Part shown: positions 15,813-23,778 of the stretch, in pieces
How the letters are laid out: each line of letters starts with the position of its first letter
How positions within the stretch are numbered: position 1 is the stretch's first letter
NCBI RefSeq assembly: GCF_024218775.1
Contig: NZ_CP100404.1
Coordinates: 1,302,001-1,366,000 of the forward strand
From: Haloarcula marina
GTDB lineage: Archaea > Halobacteriota > Halobacteria > Halobacteriales > Haloarculaceae
DNA length: 64,000 nucleotides
Direction of reading: 5' to 3'
Notes under the pieces: model-generated
Database searches by the model: none
What the model was told of the DNA's origin: nothing
The model's input: only the letters and a program-made list of their open reading frames with translations
Made by a program: the position numbers and the translations under genes

Positions 15813-16664
15813 TCACGCACCGACTTCGTCGGTTTCGTTGGTCTCCGTCTCGTGCCCTCCGTTCTGGGGGTCGAGTTCGGGGACGAAGTCGGGCCGTTCG
15901 CCGTCTTCCAGGCCGACAGCGCGGAGTCGGTCCCGGTACTCCTCGGCGCGGAATTTATCGGAGAGGCGGGCGTTCGCGACGGTGAAAAAGAGCACCAGCG
16001 CGATGCCGACGAACGCGAGTCCGGCGACGAACAGCGCCACGATGTTGACTCCGGGACCGCCGACGACGCCCGCGACGGCCAGGACGCCGCCACCCAACAG
16101 CGCGAGGCCAGCGAGCAGTTGCGCGCCCGCGATGACCTGCAACATCCGGTTGCCGAGTTCGCCGCCGCCCTCCGGGACCTCGTCCGGTTCCGGGAGCGGG
16201 TTGTCGGGTACGCTCTCGGGCACGTCGTAGGAGTCCATCGAGCACAGCGCCACCGTCGGCTTCACGTCCCGGAGGACGGTGCCCTCGCCCTCCACGCTTC
16301 CGTCGGGGCGGACGATGGCGTATCCCTCGTCGGAGTATGCGAGGACGTGCGGCGGCGTGTGGTGGCGTTCGATGCGGGCGAACACGTCCCGACTGGACAC
16401 CCGATTTCGGAGGTCCTTCGTGACCCGGTCCAGCAACTCGTCGCCGGTAATCCACGTGTCGGCGTCGAAGGCCGCGTCCCACTCCTCGGGAGTCATCTCG
16501 GCCATGTCCGTCGGCCCGAAGTTGTCGAAGTCGTACTTCTCCTCGACTTGTTCGCGGAGCGCCGCGACGGACTGCTCGTCGGCGTCACCATCGCCGTCGA
16601 CTGTCTGGTCGGCCAGCGTCTCCGTCGCGTCGGTGTCCTGCTGTTCCTCAGACGGGTCGGCCAT
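15813..16664 (-). CDS. Acidic protein with two C-terminal membrane helices, first gene of the respiratory operon (DUF7319-like)
   Basis: 283 residues. The first 45 residues are an acidic, low-complexity tail. Residues about 45-165 form a soluble domain (EKYDFDNFGPTDMAEMTPEEW, then HHTPPHVLAYSDEGYAIVRPDG). Two membrane helices follow (about 182-205 and 208-230) and then an acidic C-terminus. ATG at 16664 is preferred to the upstream in-frame Met because the upstream codons are AT-rich promoter-like sequence. It is divergent from the 16800 gene. No known domain is recognised; it may be a regulator or assembly protein of the complex. Confidence 0.65.
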   Translation of the reverse strand: MADPSEEQQDTDATETLADQTVDGDGDADEQSVAALREQVEEKYDFDNFGPTDMAEMTPEEWDAAFDADTWITGDELLDRVTKDLRNRVSSRDVFARIERHHTPPHVLAYSDEGYAIVRPDGSVEGEGTVLRDVKPTVALCSMDSYDVPESVPDNPLPEPDEVPEGGGELGNRMLQVIAGAQLLAGLALLGGGVLAVAGVVGGPGVNIVALFVAGLAFVGIALVLFFTVANARLSDKFRAEEYRDRLRAVGLEDGERPDFVPELDPQNGGHETETNETDEVGA

Positions 16665-16799
16665 TGTCGGAGATACGGTTGGGGTACCGAAAAACGTGTC
16701 GTGACCGACCGTCGCCGCCCACTGCACACGAGGGCGACGGATACCGCTCGCAACGCGGCGTTCGGACAGGTTTTACCGCTCGCTCGCTAACGCCCGCTC

Positions 16800-17282
16800 A
16801 TGGTGTCCGAGAGCGTCGTCGCGAGCGTCGCGCTGGTGTCGGTGACACTCAGTTTCCCGTGTTTCGTCTACGGCGCGTACTACATCATCGAGACGGAACC
16901 GGTCACGTGGGACGTGTTGGTGCACCACCTGAAGTTCGTGGTGACCGGCCTCGCGCTGACGACGGTTCCGATGGTGTTCTGGATGGCCCCGCGACTCCCG
17001 GACCAACTGGGCGGCCTGTCGGCGGTCCACGCGTACCTCGGTCTGCAAGCGTACGCGCTGTTGCTGTTCGGCGGGACCGGCATCGTCCGCATCTTTCGGG
17101 CCAAGCGCGAACACGACCTGTACAACGACTACGACGAGGACCTCTTGCTCGACGAAATCGGCGGCGAGCAGATGAGCCACTGGCGCTCCCGCCTCCGCAT
17201 CGGCGTCTTCGGCTACGTCATCTTCTGGATGCTCGCGTACGTCGTCGGCGCGGCGCGCTACGTCCTCCGTTACCTCGTCTGA
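16800..17282 (+). CDS. Four-helix membrane protein beside the respiratory operon (DUF7321-like)
   Basis: 160 residues with four hydrophobic helices (about 4-26, 39-60, 75-98 and 132-156). Histidines H41 and H42 (VLVHHLKF) and H76 (VHAYLG) lie in or near helices and could face a heme or quinone, but no established heme-b pattern can be asserted. It is transcribed away from the petABD operon through a shared 135-nt region. In my memory of haloarchaeal genomes this gene accompanies the cytochrome bc genes; this needs checking. Function unknown. Confidence 0.6.
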   Translation: MVSESVVASVALVSVTLSFPCFVYGAYYIIETEPVTWDVLVHHLKFVVTGLALTTVPMVFWMAPRLPDQLGGLSAVHAYLGLQAYALLLFGGTGIVRIFRAKREHDLYNDYDEDLLLDEIGGEQMSHWRSRLRIGVFGYVIFWMLAYVVGAARYVLRYLV

Positions 17283-17362
17283 ACGGCGGGACCCGGTTAT
17301 CCACGACTCGATAATTCAAACAGATTGACAATAGTCGGTGGCGTACATCCGGTCGTCGACAC

Positions 17363-17878
17363 ATGTACGACCGAATCCTCTTTCCGACGGACGGCAGCCC
17401 CGGCGCGGAAGCGGCCCTCGACCAGACTATCGAACTGGCGTCGCTGTGCGATGCGACGGTCCACGTCCTCTACGTCGCCGACAGCGAAAACGAGGCGTCG
17501 CATCTGGTGATGTCCGACGACGACACCGGCTTTTCCGGGATGGTGAAGCCCGACGATGTCGAACGCGAGTCGGGAATGACCGAGAAGGGACGCGGCGGGA
17601 TGCAACGGCTGGAGGCGGCTGGCGAGGAACTCGTCGAGGCCGCCGCCGCGGCGTTCGCCGACCGCGAAATCGAGACGGTCACGGAGGTCCGTCGCGGGAA
17701 CCCCTACCGGACCATCCTCGACTACGCCGAGGAGGCCGACGCCGACCTCATCGTGATGCCGACGCACGGGCGACGCGGTATCGACCGCTTCCTGCTGGGA
17801 AGCGTCACCGAGAAGGTGGTCCGAACGGCCGAGATACCGGTCCTGACGGTCCGTCTCGGCGACGACGAACAGGCGTAG
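17363..17878 (+). CDS. Universal stress protein family (UspA-like)
   Basis: 171 residues. It begins MYDRILFPTDGSPGAEAALD (strand then the DGS loop) and ends with the ATP-binding motif G-R-R-G-(9)-G-S-V-T: MPTHGRRGIDRFLLGSVTEKVVRTAEIPVLTV. The protein is longer than the usual 140-150 residues because of a charged insertion (about 45-80, LVMSDDDTGFSGMVKPDDVE). A TATA-like GATAATTC lies near 17310. Such proteins bind ATP/AMP and modulate stress responses; the target is unknown. Its stop abuts the stop of the convergent endonuclease III gene with no intervening base. Confidence 0.85.
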   Translation: MYDRILFPTDGSPGAEAALDQTIELASLCDATVHVLYVADSENEASHLVMSDDDTGFSGMVKPDDVERESGMTEKGRGGMQRLEAAGEELVEAAAAAFADREIETVTEVRRGNPYRTILDYAEEADADLIVMPTHGRRGIDRFLLGSVTEKVVRTAEIPVLTVRLGDDEQA

Positions 17879-18565
17879 TTACGCCCACGCCTCGCCGGAG
17901 GCGAGGTCGGTGTCGCTGTCGCCTTTCTCCGACGGGCAGATGTCCGCGAGCACGCACGCTTCGCAGTCGGCCGAGCGCGCGCCACACACCGCGCGGCCGT
18001 GATCGATGAGCAGGTGGGTGAACTGCTGCCACTCGTCTTCGGGAACCACGTCGAGGAGGTCCTGTTCGATGGCTTCGGGCCGCTCCTCGTCGGTCAGACC
18101 CAGACGGCGTGAGAGTCGCTGGACGTGTGTGTCGACGACGATGCCCTCCACGATGTCGTGGCCGTGTTGCAGGACGACGTTGGCGGTCTTTCGGCCGACG
18201 CCGGGGAGGTCGGTCAGCGCCGTCATCGTGTCGGGGACTTCGCCGTCGTGTTCTTCGACGATTTTCTCGCCGATACCCTTGAGGTAGCCGCCCTTGTTGT
18301 TGTGGAACGTGATGCCGTAGATGTCCTCGGCGAGTTGCTCCTCGCTCGCCTCAGCGTAGTCCTCCGGAGACCGGTACTTCTCGAAGAGGTCTGCAGTCAC
18401 TTCGTTCACTCGCTCGTCGGTGCACTGCGCCGAGAGGACGACGGCGACGAGCAGTTCGAGCCGGTTCGCGTAGTTCAGCGAGATGGTCGAATCGGGGTAC
18501 TCCTCGTGCAGTCTGTCGACGACTTCCGTGGCCTGCGCCTCGCGCGAATCGAGCGGCGTTCCCAT
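17879..18565 (-). CDS. nth: Endonuclease III (DNA glycosylase/AP lyase)
   Basis: 228 residues. The helix-hairpin-helix motif is LPGVGRKTANVVL with the catalytic lysine K126, and the catalytic aspartate is D145 in VVDTHVQRL. The [4Fe-4S] loop has C194-x6-C201-x2-C204-x5-C210, the canonical spacing. It removes oxidised pyrimidines and cleaves the abasic site in base-excision repair. ATG at 18565 (MGTPLDSREA) is used in preference to a GTG two codons upstream. It is monocistronic and convergent with the stress-protein gene. Confidence 0.93.
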   Translation of the reverse strand: MGTPLDSREAQATEVVDRLHEEYPDSTISLNYANRLELLVAVVLSAQCTDERVNEVTADLFEKYRSPEDYAEASEEQLAEDIYGITFHNNKGGYLKGIGEKIVEEHDGEVPDTMTALTDLPGVGRKTANVVLQHGHDIVEGIVVDTHVQRLSRRLGLTDEERPEAIEQDLLDVVPEDEWQQFTHLLIDHGRAVCGARSADCEACVLADICPSEKGDSDTDLASGEAWA

Positions 18566-18673
18566 ACCCACTCGACTGTGCGGAACCGACTTTGTGCTAT
18601 CGCTCCCGGCGAGTGAGGCGGGTCACGTCGCGTCGGTGTGAACGCTCCGGCCCGCGCCCGGTCAGCATGGTAG

Positions 18674-19138
18674 TCACAGGTCCGCGACGGCAGAGCGAAT
18701 CGGCTCGATATCGGGTGGTTCGCCGCCCGGCGCGTCCCTGTGGTCGGCCCACGCGAACCGGACCCGACAGCGCCCGTCGACGAGGAACGCCGCTCGTCGC
18801 GTCGTCCCGTCAGGTCGTTGGACGCCGAACTGCGCGTCGACGCCCGGATGGTCCGCGAGGAGCGGAAACGGTAGTTCCAGTTCGTCGGCGAACTGCCGAT
18901 GGTCGTCGAGACTGCCGGGCGCGACGCCGAAGACGGCGATGGCGTCGGTGAGCGCGGCCCAGTCGGTGTCCCGCAGGGCTTCGAGATACGCCGTACACGT
19001 CGGGGCGAAGTCCTCGGTGTAGAAGGCGACGAGCACCGGGGCCTGTTCGGCCGCCGTCGAAAGACGGTACGCCCCGACGCCCGCGCCAGCGGTCCCCTCC
19101 AAGTCGAAGTCCGGCGCTGGGTCGCCCGCGTCGAGCAT
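18674..19138 (-). CDS. Peroxiredoxin (Bcp/AhpC-TSA family)
   Basis: 154 residues with a thioredoxin-like fold: GDPAPDFDL at the start, then FYTEDFAPTCTAYLEALRD, where the cysteine of PTCT is the peroxidatic residue (residue 48). No second, resolving cysteine lies a few residues further on as in classical Bcp; C125 in GRCRVRF is the only other candidate. It would reduce hydroperoxides using a thiol donor. The gene is solitary: nth lies 109 nt downstream and the DoxX-associated gene 105 nt upstream. Confidence 0.8.
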   Translation of the reverse strand: MLDAGDPAPDFDLEGTAGAGVGAYRLSTAAEQAPVLVAFYTEDFAPTCTAYLEALRDTDWAALTDAIAVFGVAPGSLDDHRQFADELELPFPLLADHPGVDAQFGVQRPDGTTRRAAFLVDGRCRVRFAWADHRDAPGGEPPDIEPIRSAVADL

Positions 19139-19243
19139 ACCCGCACAGAGTGACGGCGGGCGGAAAAGTCTCGCGGCGCTCTCGGTGTGACAGCCAAAAG
19201 GAGAAACGCAGCGTCGGGCAGTCCGTGCCGAGTCGTCGGCCGC

Positions 19244-19528
19244 TCAGTCGGCCGTCATCTCGCGCCGGTCGATGTCCCTGTCCTCCGCCGGGGCCATCAT
19301 CCGGTAGGCCGCGTAGAGGCCGAGGACGGCGAGGCCCGCCAGCACGAGGCCGGTGCGGAGGACCGGGTCGACCATCGGCGTCGCCACGATTTCGCCCGCG
19401 TCGTTCGTCACCGGGGCCGCACCGTAGGGTGCTCCGGCGAGGATTTCGACGACGCCGAGGCCCACGATGCCCAGCAGCATCAGTCCGCCGCTCAGTGCCA
19501 TTGCCGCTTTGTCGATGATATCAGTCAT
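19244..19528 (-). CDS. Small membrane protein paired with the DoxX-like gene
   Basis: 94 residues. Two hydrophobic helices (about 7-30 AAMALSGGLMLLGIVGLGVVEILA and 58-77 TGLVLAGLAVLGLYAAYRM) flank a short extracellular loop that contains a valine/proline-rich segment, and the tail is acidic. ATG at 19528 is supported by a Shine-Dalgarno-like GAGGTGA about 8 nt upstream, which lies in the 16-nt gap after the DoxX stop. The pair is therefore one operon. No known domain is recognised; it may be a partner of the DoxX protein. Confidence 0.65.
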   Translation of the reverse strand: MTDIIDKAAMALSGGLMLLGIVGLGVVEILAGAPYGAAPVTNDAGEIVATPMVDPVLRTGLVLAGLAVLGLYAAYRMMAPAEDRDIDRREMTAD

Positions 19529-19544
19529 GTTCTTGGTCACCTCG

Positions 19545-20069
19545 TTAGCCCAGTATGTACCGGAGCTTCGGCCGCTGTTTGACGAACTCCAACTTCTCGA
19601 GGACCGCGTCGAGACCGTAGTACCGCCCGGCCCCGAACACGATCATCGTGCCGAACAGGAGCAGGCCCATCAGGTCGCTGTTGACGAGGCCGTGCCCGAA
19701 TCCGGCGTTGCCGACCCAGAACAGGGTCATGAAGACGACCCCGCCCAGCGCCGCCAAGCGGGTCAGTGCGCCCGCTATCAGGGCTAGCCCGATGAGCGTC
19801 TCGAACAGCGGGACGCCGGGCTTGATGAGGAACGCGAGGTTGTTCCCCATCCAGACCGGAATCGGCCCCAGCGCCGTGCCGGTCATCTGTTGGAGGTAGG
19901 CCGGACCGTATCCGAAGGCCAGGCCGTCCTCGATGAGTTTGGTCACGCCAGCGTGGAAGAACCACCATCCGGTGACCACACGCAGGAGTGCCAGCCAGTA
20001 CGCCGTCAACGGCCCGTCCAGTTCGAGTTCGAACTCGTCGGCCAGTGGGTTGGTTGCTTGGTAGGACAT
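19545..20069 (-). CDS. DoxX/DoxD-like membrane protein (terminal quinol oxidase small-subunit family)
   Basis: 174 residues with four hydrophobic helices. It includes WLALLRVVTGWWFFHAGVTKLIE (24-46), the signature first helix of DoxX/DoxD proteins, and FETLIGLALIAGALTRLAAL (about 90-109) and GNAGFGHGLVNSDLMGLLLFG (121-141). DoxD homologues are subunits of thiosulfate:quinone oxidoreductase or of quinol oxidases; others take part in redox homeostasis. The start is ATG at 20069, preceded by GTGAGGT (ribosome-binding-like) and a strong TATA box at 20108-20116. It is followed after 16 nt by a small membrane protein gene. Confidence 0.78.
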   Translation of the reverse strand: MSYQATNPLADEFELELDGPLTAYWLALLRVVTGWWFFHAGVTKLIEDGLAFGYGPAYLQQMTGTALGPIPVWMGNNLAFLIKPGVPLFETLIGLALIAGALTRLAALGGVVFMTLFWVGNAGFGHGLVNSDLMGLLLFGTMIVFGAGRYYGLDAVLEKLEFVKQRPKLRYILG

Positions 20070-20107
20070 CGTCGTTACCTCACATATGGATGTCTGCCGG
20101 GGAACCC

Positions 20108-20116
20108 CATATAAAC
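20108..20116 (-). promoter_or_regulatory. TATA box of the DoxX operon
   Basis: The minus strand reads GTTTATATGG here, a strong archaeal TATA-like sequence about 40 nt before the ATG at 20069. This spacing leaves a short leader that includes the GAGGT ribosome-binding-like site, so unlike most genes in the window this transcript is probably not leaderless. Confidence 0.6.
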
Positions 20117-20186
20117 AGACGAGCGTTCCCATCGGCTGAAAACGGTTCTGGAGGGCTGAGAATGTAGAATTGTGCACATCAGGGAA

Positions 20187-20213
20187 CTCTCCCTCGTTCG
20201 GGAGAGGGTTTTT
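20187..20213 (+). promoter_or_regulatory. Hairpin followed by a T5 run upstream of rtcB
   Basis: CTCTCCC (20187-20193) and GGGAGAG (20200-20206) form a perfect 7-bp stem with a 6-nt loop, followed by GGTTTTT. It looks like an intrinsic terminator, but it lies upstream of rtcB and in a region of divergent transcription. It may be an operator, an attenuator in the rtcB leader, or the end of an unannotated short transcript. Confidence 0.4.
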
Positions 20214-20270
20214 ACCGGCTGGGGGCTCTCCGTGAGATTCAACACACCGACCGGACTATCCACCACAGAG

Positions 20271-21728
20271 ATGCCACTGGAGTTGGTCGGCGAGCACACG
20301 ACGGCGCGGGTGATGGTCGAAGACGAGTCGCTGGTCGAGGCGGGGTGTCTGGCCCAGATTCAGCGCCTCGTCGACCACCCCGCGTTCACCGAACCCGTCC
20401 GCATCATGCCCGACACCCACTGGGGGGCGGGCGCTCCCATCGGGTTCACGATGCCGCTGGCTGACCGCATCGTGCCGAACGTCGTCGGCGTCGACGTGGG
20501 ATGCGGGATGGCGGCGACGAACCTCGGACCGGAACTCCCGCTCGAAGACGCCGAACGCGAGCGTCGGGTCCGCGAGGCCGTTCCGATGGGCCGGGCGGTC
20601 CACGATTACGACGACGCGGTCCACCTCGTGGAGGAGTTCCCGTTCGAGCGGGCCAACGACGTGTTCCGGCAGTTCGACGACGCCTACGCCGACCGATTCG
20701 GCCAGCGCGTCGATCCGATAGAGTTCGACTTCGACGGCTACGACGGCGAGTACTTCGAGGACCTGTGTGAGCGAGTGCTGGCCGACCAGCGACAGGGGAT
20801 GGGCCACGTCATCCAGAGCGTCGGGACGCTCGGGGGCGGCAACCACTTCGTCGAGTTCGCTCGCGCACGCGAAAGCGGCGACTACTGGCTGGTCGTCCAC
20901 AGCGGGTCGCGATACCTCGGGAAGTCCGTCGCGGAGTACTGGCAGTCGAAAGCGACCGACCGGCGGGCCATCGGCGCTATCCGCTCGGAGATTCCCGAGG
21001 AGTACGCCGAGTACCTGCAGTTCGACCCGGAGACGGTGAGCGACGCGGACCTCTACGCGTGGGTCACCGGGGGCAAGGGCGAATCCCACATCCAGAAGGA
21101 CCGACTGCGCCGGGAGTTGTCGGGCAAAGACATCGAGGACGCTTTCGACGCATTGGGGTCGCTCGGTCCACACGTGGGCGACGACGCGGACCGCGACGAC
21201 GACCTCGATTGGCTGGACGGCCGGGAGGCTCACGGGTACTACGTCGACATGCTGTTCGCCCAGCAGTACGCCCGCTGGAACCGCGCGGTGATGAGCGACG
21301 CCATCTGCGAGACGCTGGGCGTCGACCCGGTCGACCGCTTCCAGAGCGTTCACAACTACGTCGACTTCCGCGACCTGACCGTCCGGAAAGGGGCGACCCC
21401 CGCCCGGGAGGGCCAGCGGTTGGTCGTCCCGTTCAACATGGCCGAGGGGTCCGTCCTCGCTCGCGGGAAGGGCAACGACGCCTACCACCAGACGGCTCCG
21501 CACGGCGCGGGTCGGGTGATGAGCCGCGGCGAGGCCCACGACGTGGTCGACATGGACGCGTTCGCCGACGCGATGGCGGACGTGTACTCGGAGTCCGTCG
21601 TCGAGAGCGTCCGCGACGAGGCGCCGATGGCTTACAAGGACGCCCAGCGCATCGTCGACGCCCTCGAACCCACGGCAGAAGTCGTCGATTGGCTAGACGC
21701 CGTTCACAATCTCAAGGCGACGACGTAG
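20271..21728 (+). CDS. rtcB: RNA-splicing ligase RtcB
   Basis: 485 residues. Conserved RtcB segments are present: MPDTHWG, VGVDVGCGM (Mn-binding cysteine), GTLGGGNHFVEF, VVHSGSRYLG and PHGAGRVMSR (the histidine that becomes guanylylated). It joins 2',3'-cyclic-phosphate and 5'-OH RNA ends, as needed for spliced tRNA halves in archaea. No intein is present; the catalytic regions follow in uninterrupted order. ATG at 20271 gives the family-typical N-terminus; the frame is open further upstream but that stretch contains the hairpin and promoter-like DNA. Confidence 0.93.
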   Translation: MPLELVGEHTTARVMVEDESLVEAGCLAQIQRLVDHPAFTEPVRIMPDTHWGAGAPIGFTMPLADRIVPNVVGVDVGCGMAATNLGPELPLEDAERERRVREAVPMGRAVHDYDDAVHLVEEFPFERANDVFRQFDDAYADRFGQRVDPIEFDFDGYDGEYFEDLCERVLADQRQGMGHVIQSVGTLGGGNHFVEFARARESGDYWLVVHSGSRYLGKSVAEYWQSKATDRRAIGAIRSEIPEEYAEYLQFDPETVSDADLYAWVTGGKGESHIQKDRLRRELSGKDIEDAFDALGSLGPHVGDDADRDDDLDWLDGREAHGYYVDMLFAQQYARWNRAVMSDAICETLGVDPVDRFQSVHNYVDFRDLTVRKGATPAREGQRLVVPFNMAEGSVLARGKGNDAYHQTAPHGAGRVMSRGEAHDVVDMDAFADAMADVYSESVVESVRDEAPMAYKDAQRIVDALEPTAEVVDWLDAVHNLKATT

Positions 21729-21779
21729 TCGAGGCCCGCGGGCGAAAAGAGATATGCTGGTCCGTGTTCTGTTGTGGGT

Positions 21780-22184
21780 ATGACTATTCTCGTCGCGGTC
21801 GCCGACGACACGATTTCCGCGCCGGTCATCGACACGGCGATTCGTCTCGGCGAGGGGTTGGGACAGGAACTGTACGTCGTCCACCTGTTGGAAGAAGAAG
21901 TCGCCGACAGCGAGGCGAAACACGTTCGAGACCGTCTCAGAGAGCGCTTCGCCGACGAGACGGTCGTCGCAACGGTGGCGCTCGAATACGTGGGCCGCAC
22001 ACGGACCCGGTCGGGACCCAGAATCGCCGCGGAACTGCTGGAACTGGCCGCCGACGTGGACATCACCCAGATCGTCATGGGCCACGAACCCAAGGGACTG
22101 GCGGGTCGGCTGACCGCTGGAGACGTGGCCTTCGCCGTCGTCGATGCCGCGGACGTACCCGTGACGATTGTCCCGACCAGTTAG
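21780..22184 (+). CDS. Universal stress protein family (UspA-like), short form
   Basis: 134 residues. MTILVAVADDTISAPVIDTAI is the first strand and helix. The C-terminus reads IVMGHEPKGLAGRLTAGDVAFAVVDAADVPVTIVP. The ATP-binding loop G-x2-G-x9-G-[ST] is only partly kept: there is no Ser/Thr after the last glycine (LTAGDVA), so ATP binding is doubtful. ATG at 21780 is preceded by the AT-rich GAAAAGAGATATGC about 28-40 nt upstream. It follows rtcB by 51 nt on the same strand but probably has its own promoter. Confidence 0.8.
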   Translation: MTILVAVADDTISAPVIDTAIRLGEGLGQELYVVHLLEEEVADSEAKHVRDRLRERFADETVVATVALEYVGRTRTRSGPRIAAELLELAADVDITQIVMGHEPKGLAGRLTAGDVAFAVVDAADVPVTIVPTS

Positions 22185-22195
22185 CCGCGTCGTCC

Positions 22196-22459
22196 TCAGT
22201 CGCTCGACTCCGCTGGCATCGCCTCGTCCTCGGCGATGCTGTTCGCGAGTTTGTCGAGGCCGAGCGTCGCGACGAAGAAGACGACGCCCGCGTACAACAG
22301 CGCCTGTGGCTCGACGAGGAAGCGAGCGAGGATATGGTTTCCGTACCCGATGAGAGCGGTGAGGAAGCCGAGCACCGACGTGGTCCAGCCGACGCCGGTG
22401 ACCCCGGCCAATTGGTCGAGGGTCGCCTTGGTAGGAGTGGGTATCTTCTCCAGGTCCAT
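22196..22459 (-). CDS. Small two-helix membrane protein of unknown function
   Basis: 87 residues. Two hydrophobic stretches (about 29-41 SVLGFLTALIGYG and 50-68 EPQALLYAGVVFFVATLGL) are followed by an acidic tail ending AEDEAMPAESSD. The N-terminus MDLEKIPTPTKATLDQLAG is polar. It is convergent with the preceding stress-protein gene (11 nt between stops). On the minus strand, AAAAGCTATACTACG lies about 25-35 nt upstream of the start and could be a TATA box. I do not recognise a family. Confidence 0.6.
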   Translation of the reverse strand: MDLEKIPTPTKATLDQLAGVTGVGWTTSVLGFLTALIGYGNHILARFLVEPQALLYAGVVFFVATLGLDKLANSIAEDEAMPAESSD

Positions 22460-22561
22460 ACCGGGGTGGTTCCCTCACGTAGTATAGCTTTTCTCGTTGT
22501 GGGAACCTACCGACACGTGTCCGTACCTAGAACGTTAGTAACCGTATCCTACGGGAAACCA

Positions 22562-23701
22562 TTACAGGCCCAATTCGCGGCCAAGCACTAACCGCTGTAT
22601 CTCGCTGGTTCCCTCGCCAATTTCCATCAGTTTGGCGTCCCGATAAAACCGCTGCGGCGCGAAATCGGTGGTGTAGCCGTACCCCCCGAGCACCTGTACG
22701 GCGTCTTCGGCGACTTCCCGACATATCTCGCTCGCGTCCAACTTCGCGAGCGAGGAGATGCGCGTGGTGTCTGCGCCCTCGTCGTACATCGTCGCGGCCT
22801 TGTGTGTCAGCAATCGCGCACGCTCTATCTTTCGGTCCATCTCGACGAGTTTGTCCCGGATGGCGTCGAACTTCGAAATCGGTCGCCCGAACTGCTCGCG
22901 CTCGGTGGCGTACGATTTCGCGGCCTCGTAGGCCCCCTGCGCGAGTCCCACCGAGAGCGCGGCGATGGAGATGCGGCCGCCGTTGAGCGTCTCGAGCGTC
23001 TGGTCCCAGCCGTCGCCTTCCTCGCCGAGCAGTCTGTCGGCGGGAATCCGGCAGTCGTCGAACTGGAGTTCGCAGGTGGGCGAGGCGTTCAGTCCCATCT
23101 TCTCCCACTCGGTGGTGACCTCCCAGCCGTCGTCCTCCGGTGCGACGACGAACGTCGAGATGCCGTCGTAGCCCGCGCCGGGGTCCGTAACGGCCTTCAC
23201 CAGTATCGACCCGGCGATAGAGGCGTTCGTGATGAACTGCTTGGTCCCGTCGAGCACCCACTCGTCGCCGTCTCTCTCGGCAGTGGTGTCCATGTCGCTG
23301 GCGTCGCTCCCGCTCCCGGGTTCGGTGAGCGCCCACGCGCCGAGGTGCTCGCCCGTCGCCAGCGGTTCCAGCCACCGCTCCTTCTGGTCGTCGTCGCCGA
23401 ACAGTTCGATGGGTTTCGACCCCAGCGAGACGTGGGCGGCGTACGAGAGGCCGACAGACCCGGAGACGCGACCCAACTCCTCGCAGACGAGCGCGTACAT
23501 CAACTGGTCACCGCCCAGTCCGCCCCACTCCTCGTCGATAGGGACGCCCATCACGTCCAACTGCGCGAGGTGGTCGAACACCTCGTTGGGGAAGCGGTGT
23601 TCGTCCTCGATGTCCTGTGCGATGGGGGCGATTTCCTCGTCGCAGAACTCCCGTACCGAGTCCCGAATCATGCGATGCTCTGCTGGGAGCGAGAAGTCCA
23701 T
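22562..23701 (-). CDS. Acyl-CoA dehydrogenase
   Basis: 379 residues, usual length. The N-terminal helical domain begins MDFSLPAEHRMIRDSVREFC. The FAD/substrate motifs are ALTEPGSGSDASDMDT and TKQFITNA. The catalytic-base region is YATEREQFGRPISKFDAIRDKL...VQVLGGYGYT, with the terminal EGTSEIQRLVL motif (Glu-Gly-Thr-Ser-Glu), whose first glutamate is the usual catalytic base of short-chain enzymes. It performs the first oxidation of fatty or branched-chain acyl-CoAs, passing electrons to an ETF. It is a paralogue of the enzyme at 50606. The ATG at 23701 is preceded by a short AT-rich region. Confidence 0.92.
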   Translation of the reverse strand: MDFSLPAEHRMIRDSVREFCDEEIAPIAQDIEDEHRFPNEVFDHLAQLDVMGVPIDEEWGGLGGDQLMYALVCEELGRVSGSVGLSYAAHVSLGSKPIELFGDDDQKERWLEPLATGEHLGAWALTEPGSGSDASDMDTTAERDGDEWVLDGTKQFITNASIAGSILVKAVTDPGAGYDGISTFVVAPEDDGWEVTTEWEKMGLNASPTCELQFDDCRIPADRLLGEEGDGWDQTLETLNGGRISIAALSVGLAQGAYEAAKSYATEREQFGRPISKFDAIRDKLVEMDRKIERARLLTHKAATMYDEGADTTRISSLAKLDASEICREVAEDAVQVLGGYGYTTDFAPQRFYRDAKLMEIGEGTSEIQRLVLGRELGL

Positions 23702-23778
23702 AGTCCGTGTTTGTCCCCTGTCATCAAATACCATTTGGGACACAAACACTATCTCCGCGCCTCGCCTGCATCCAGTCG

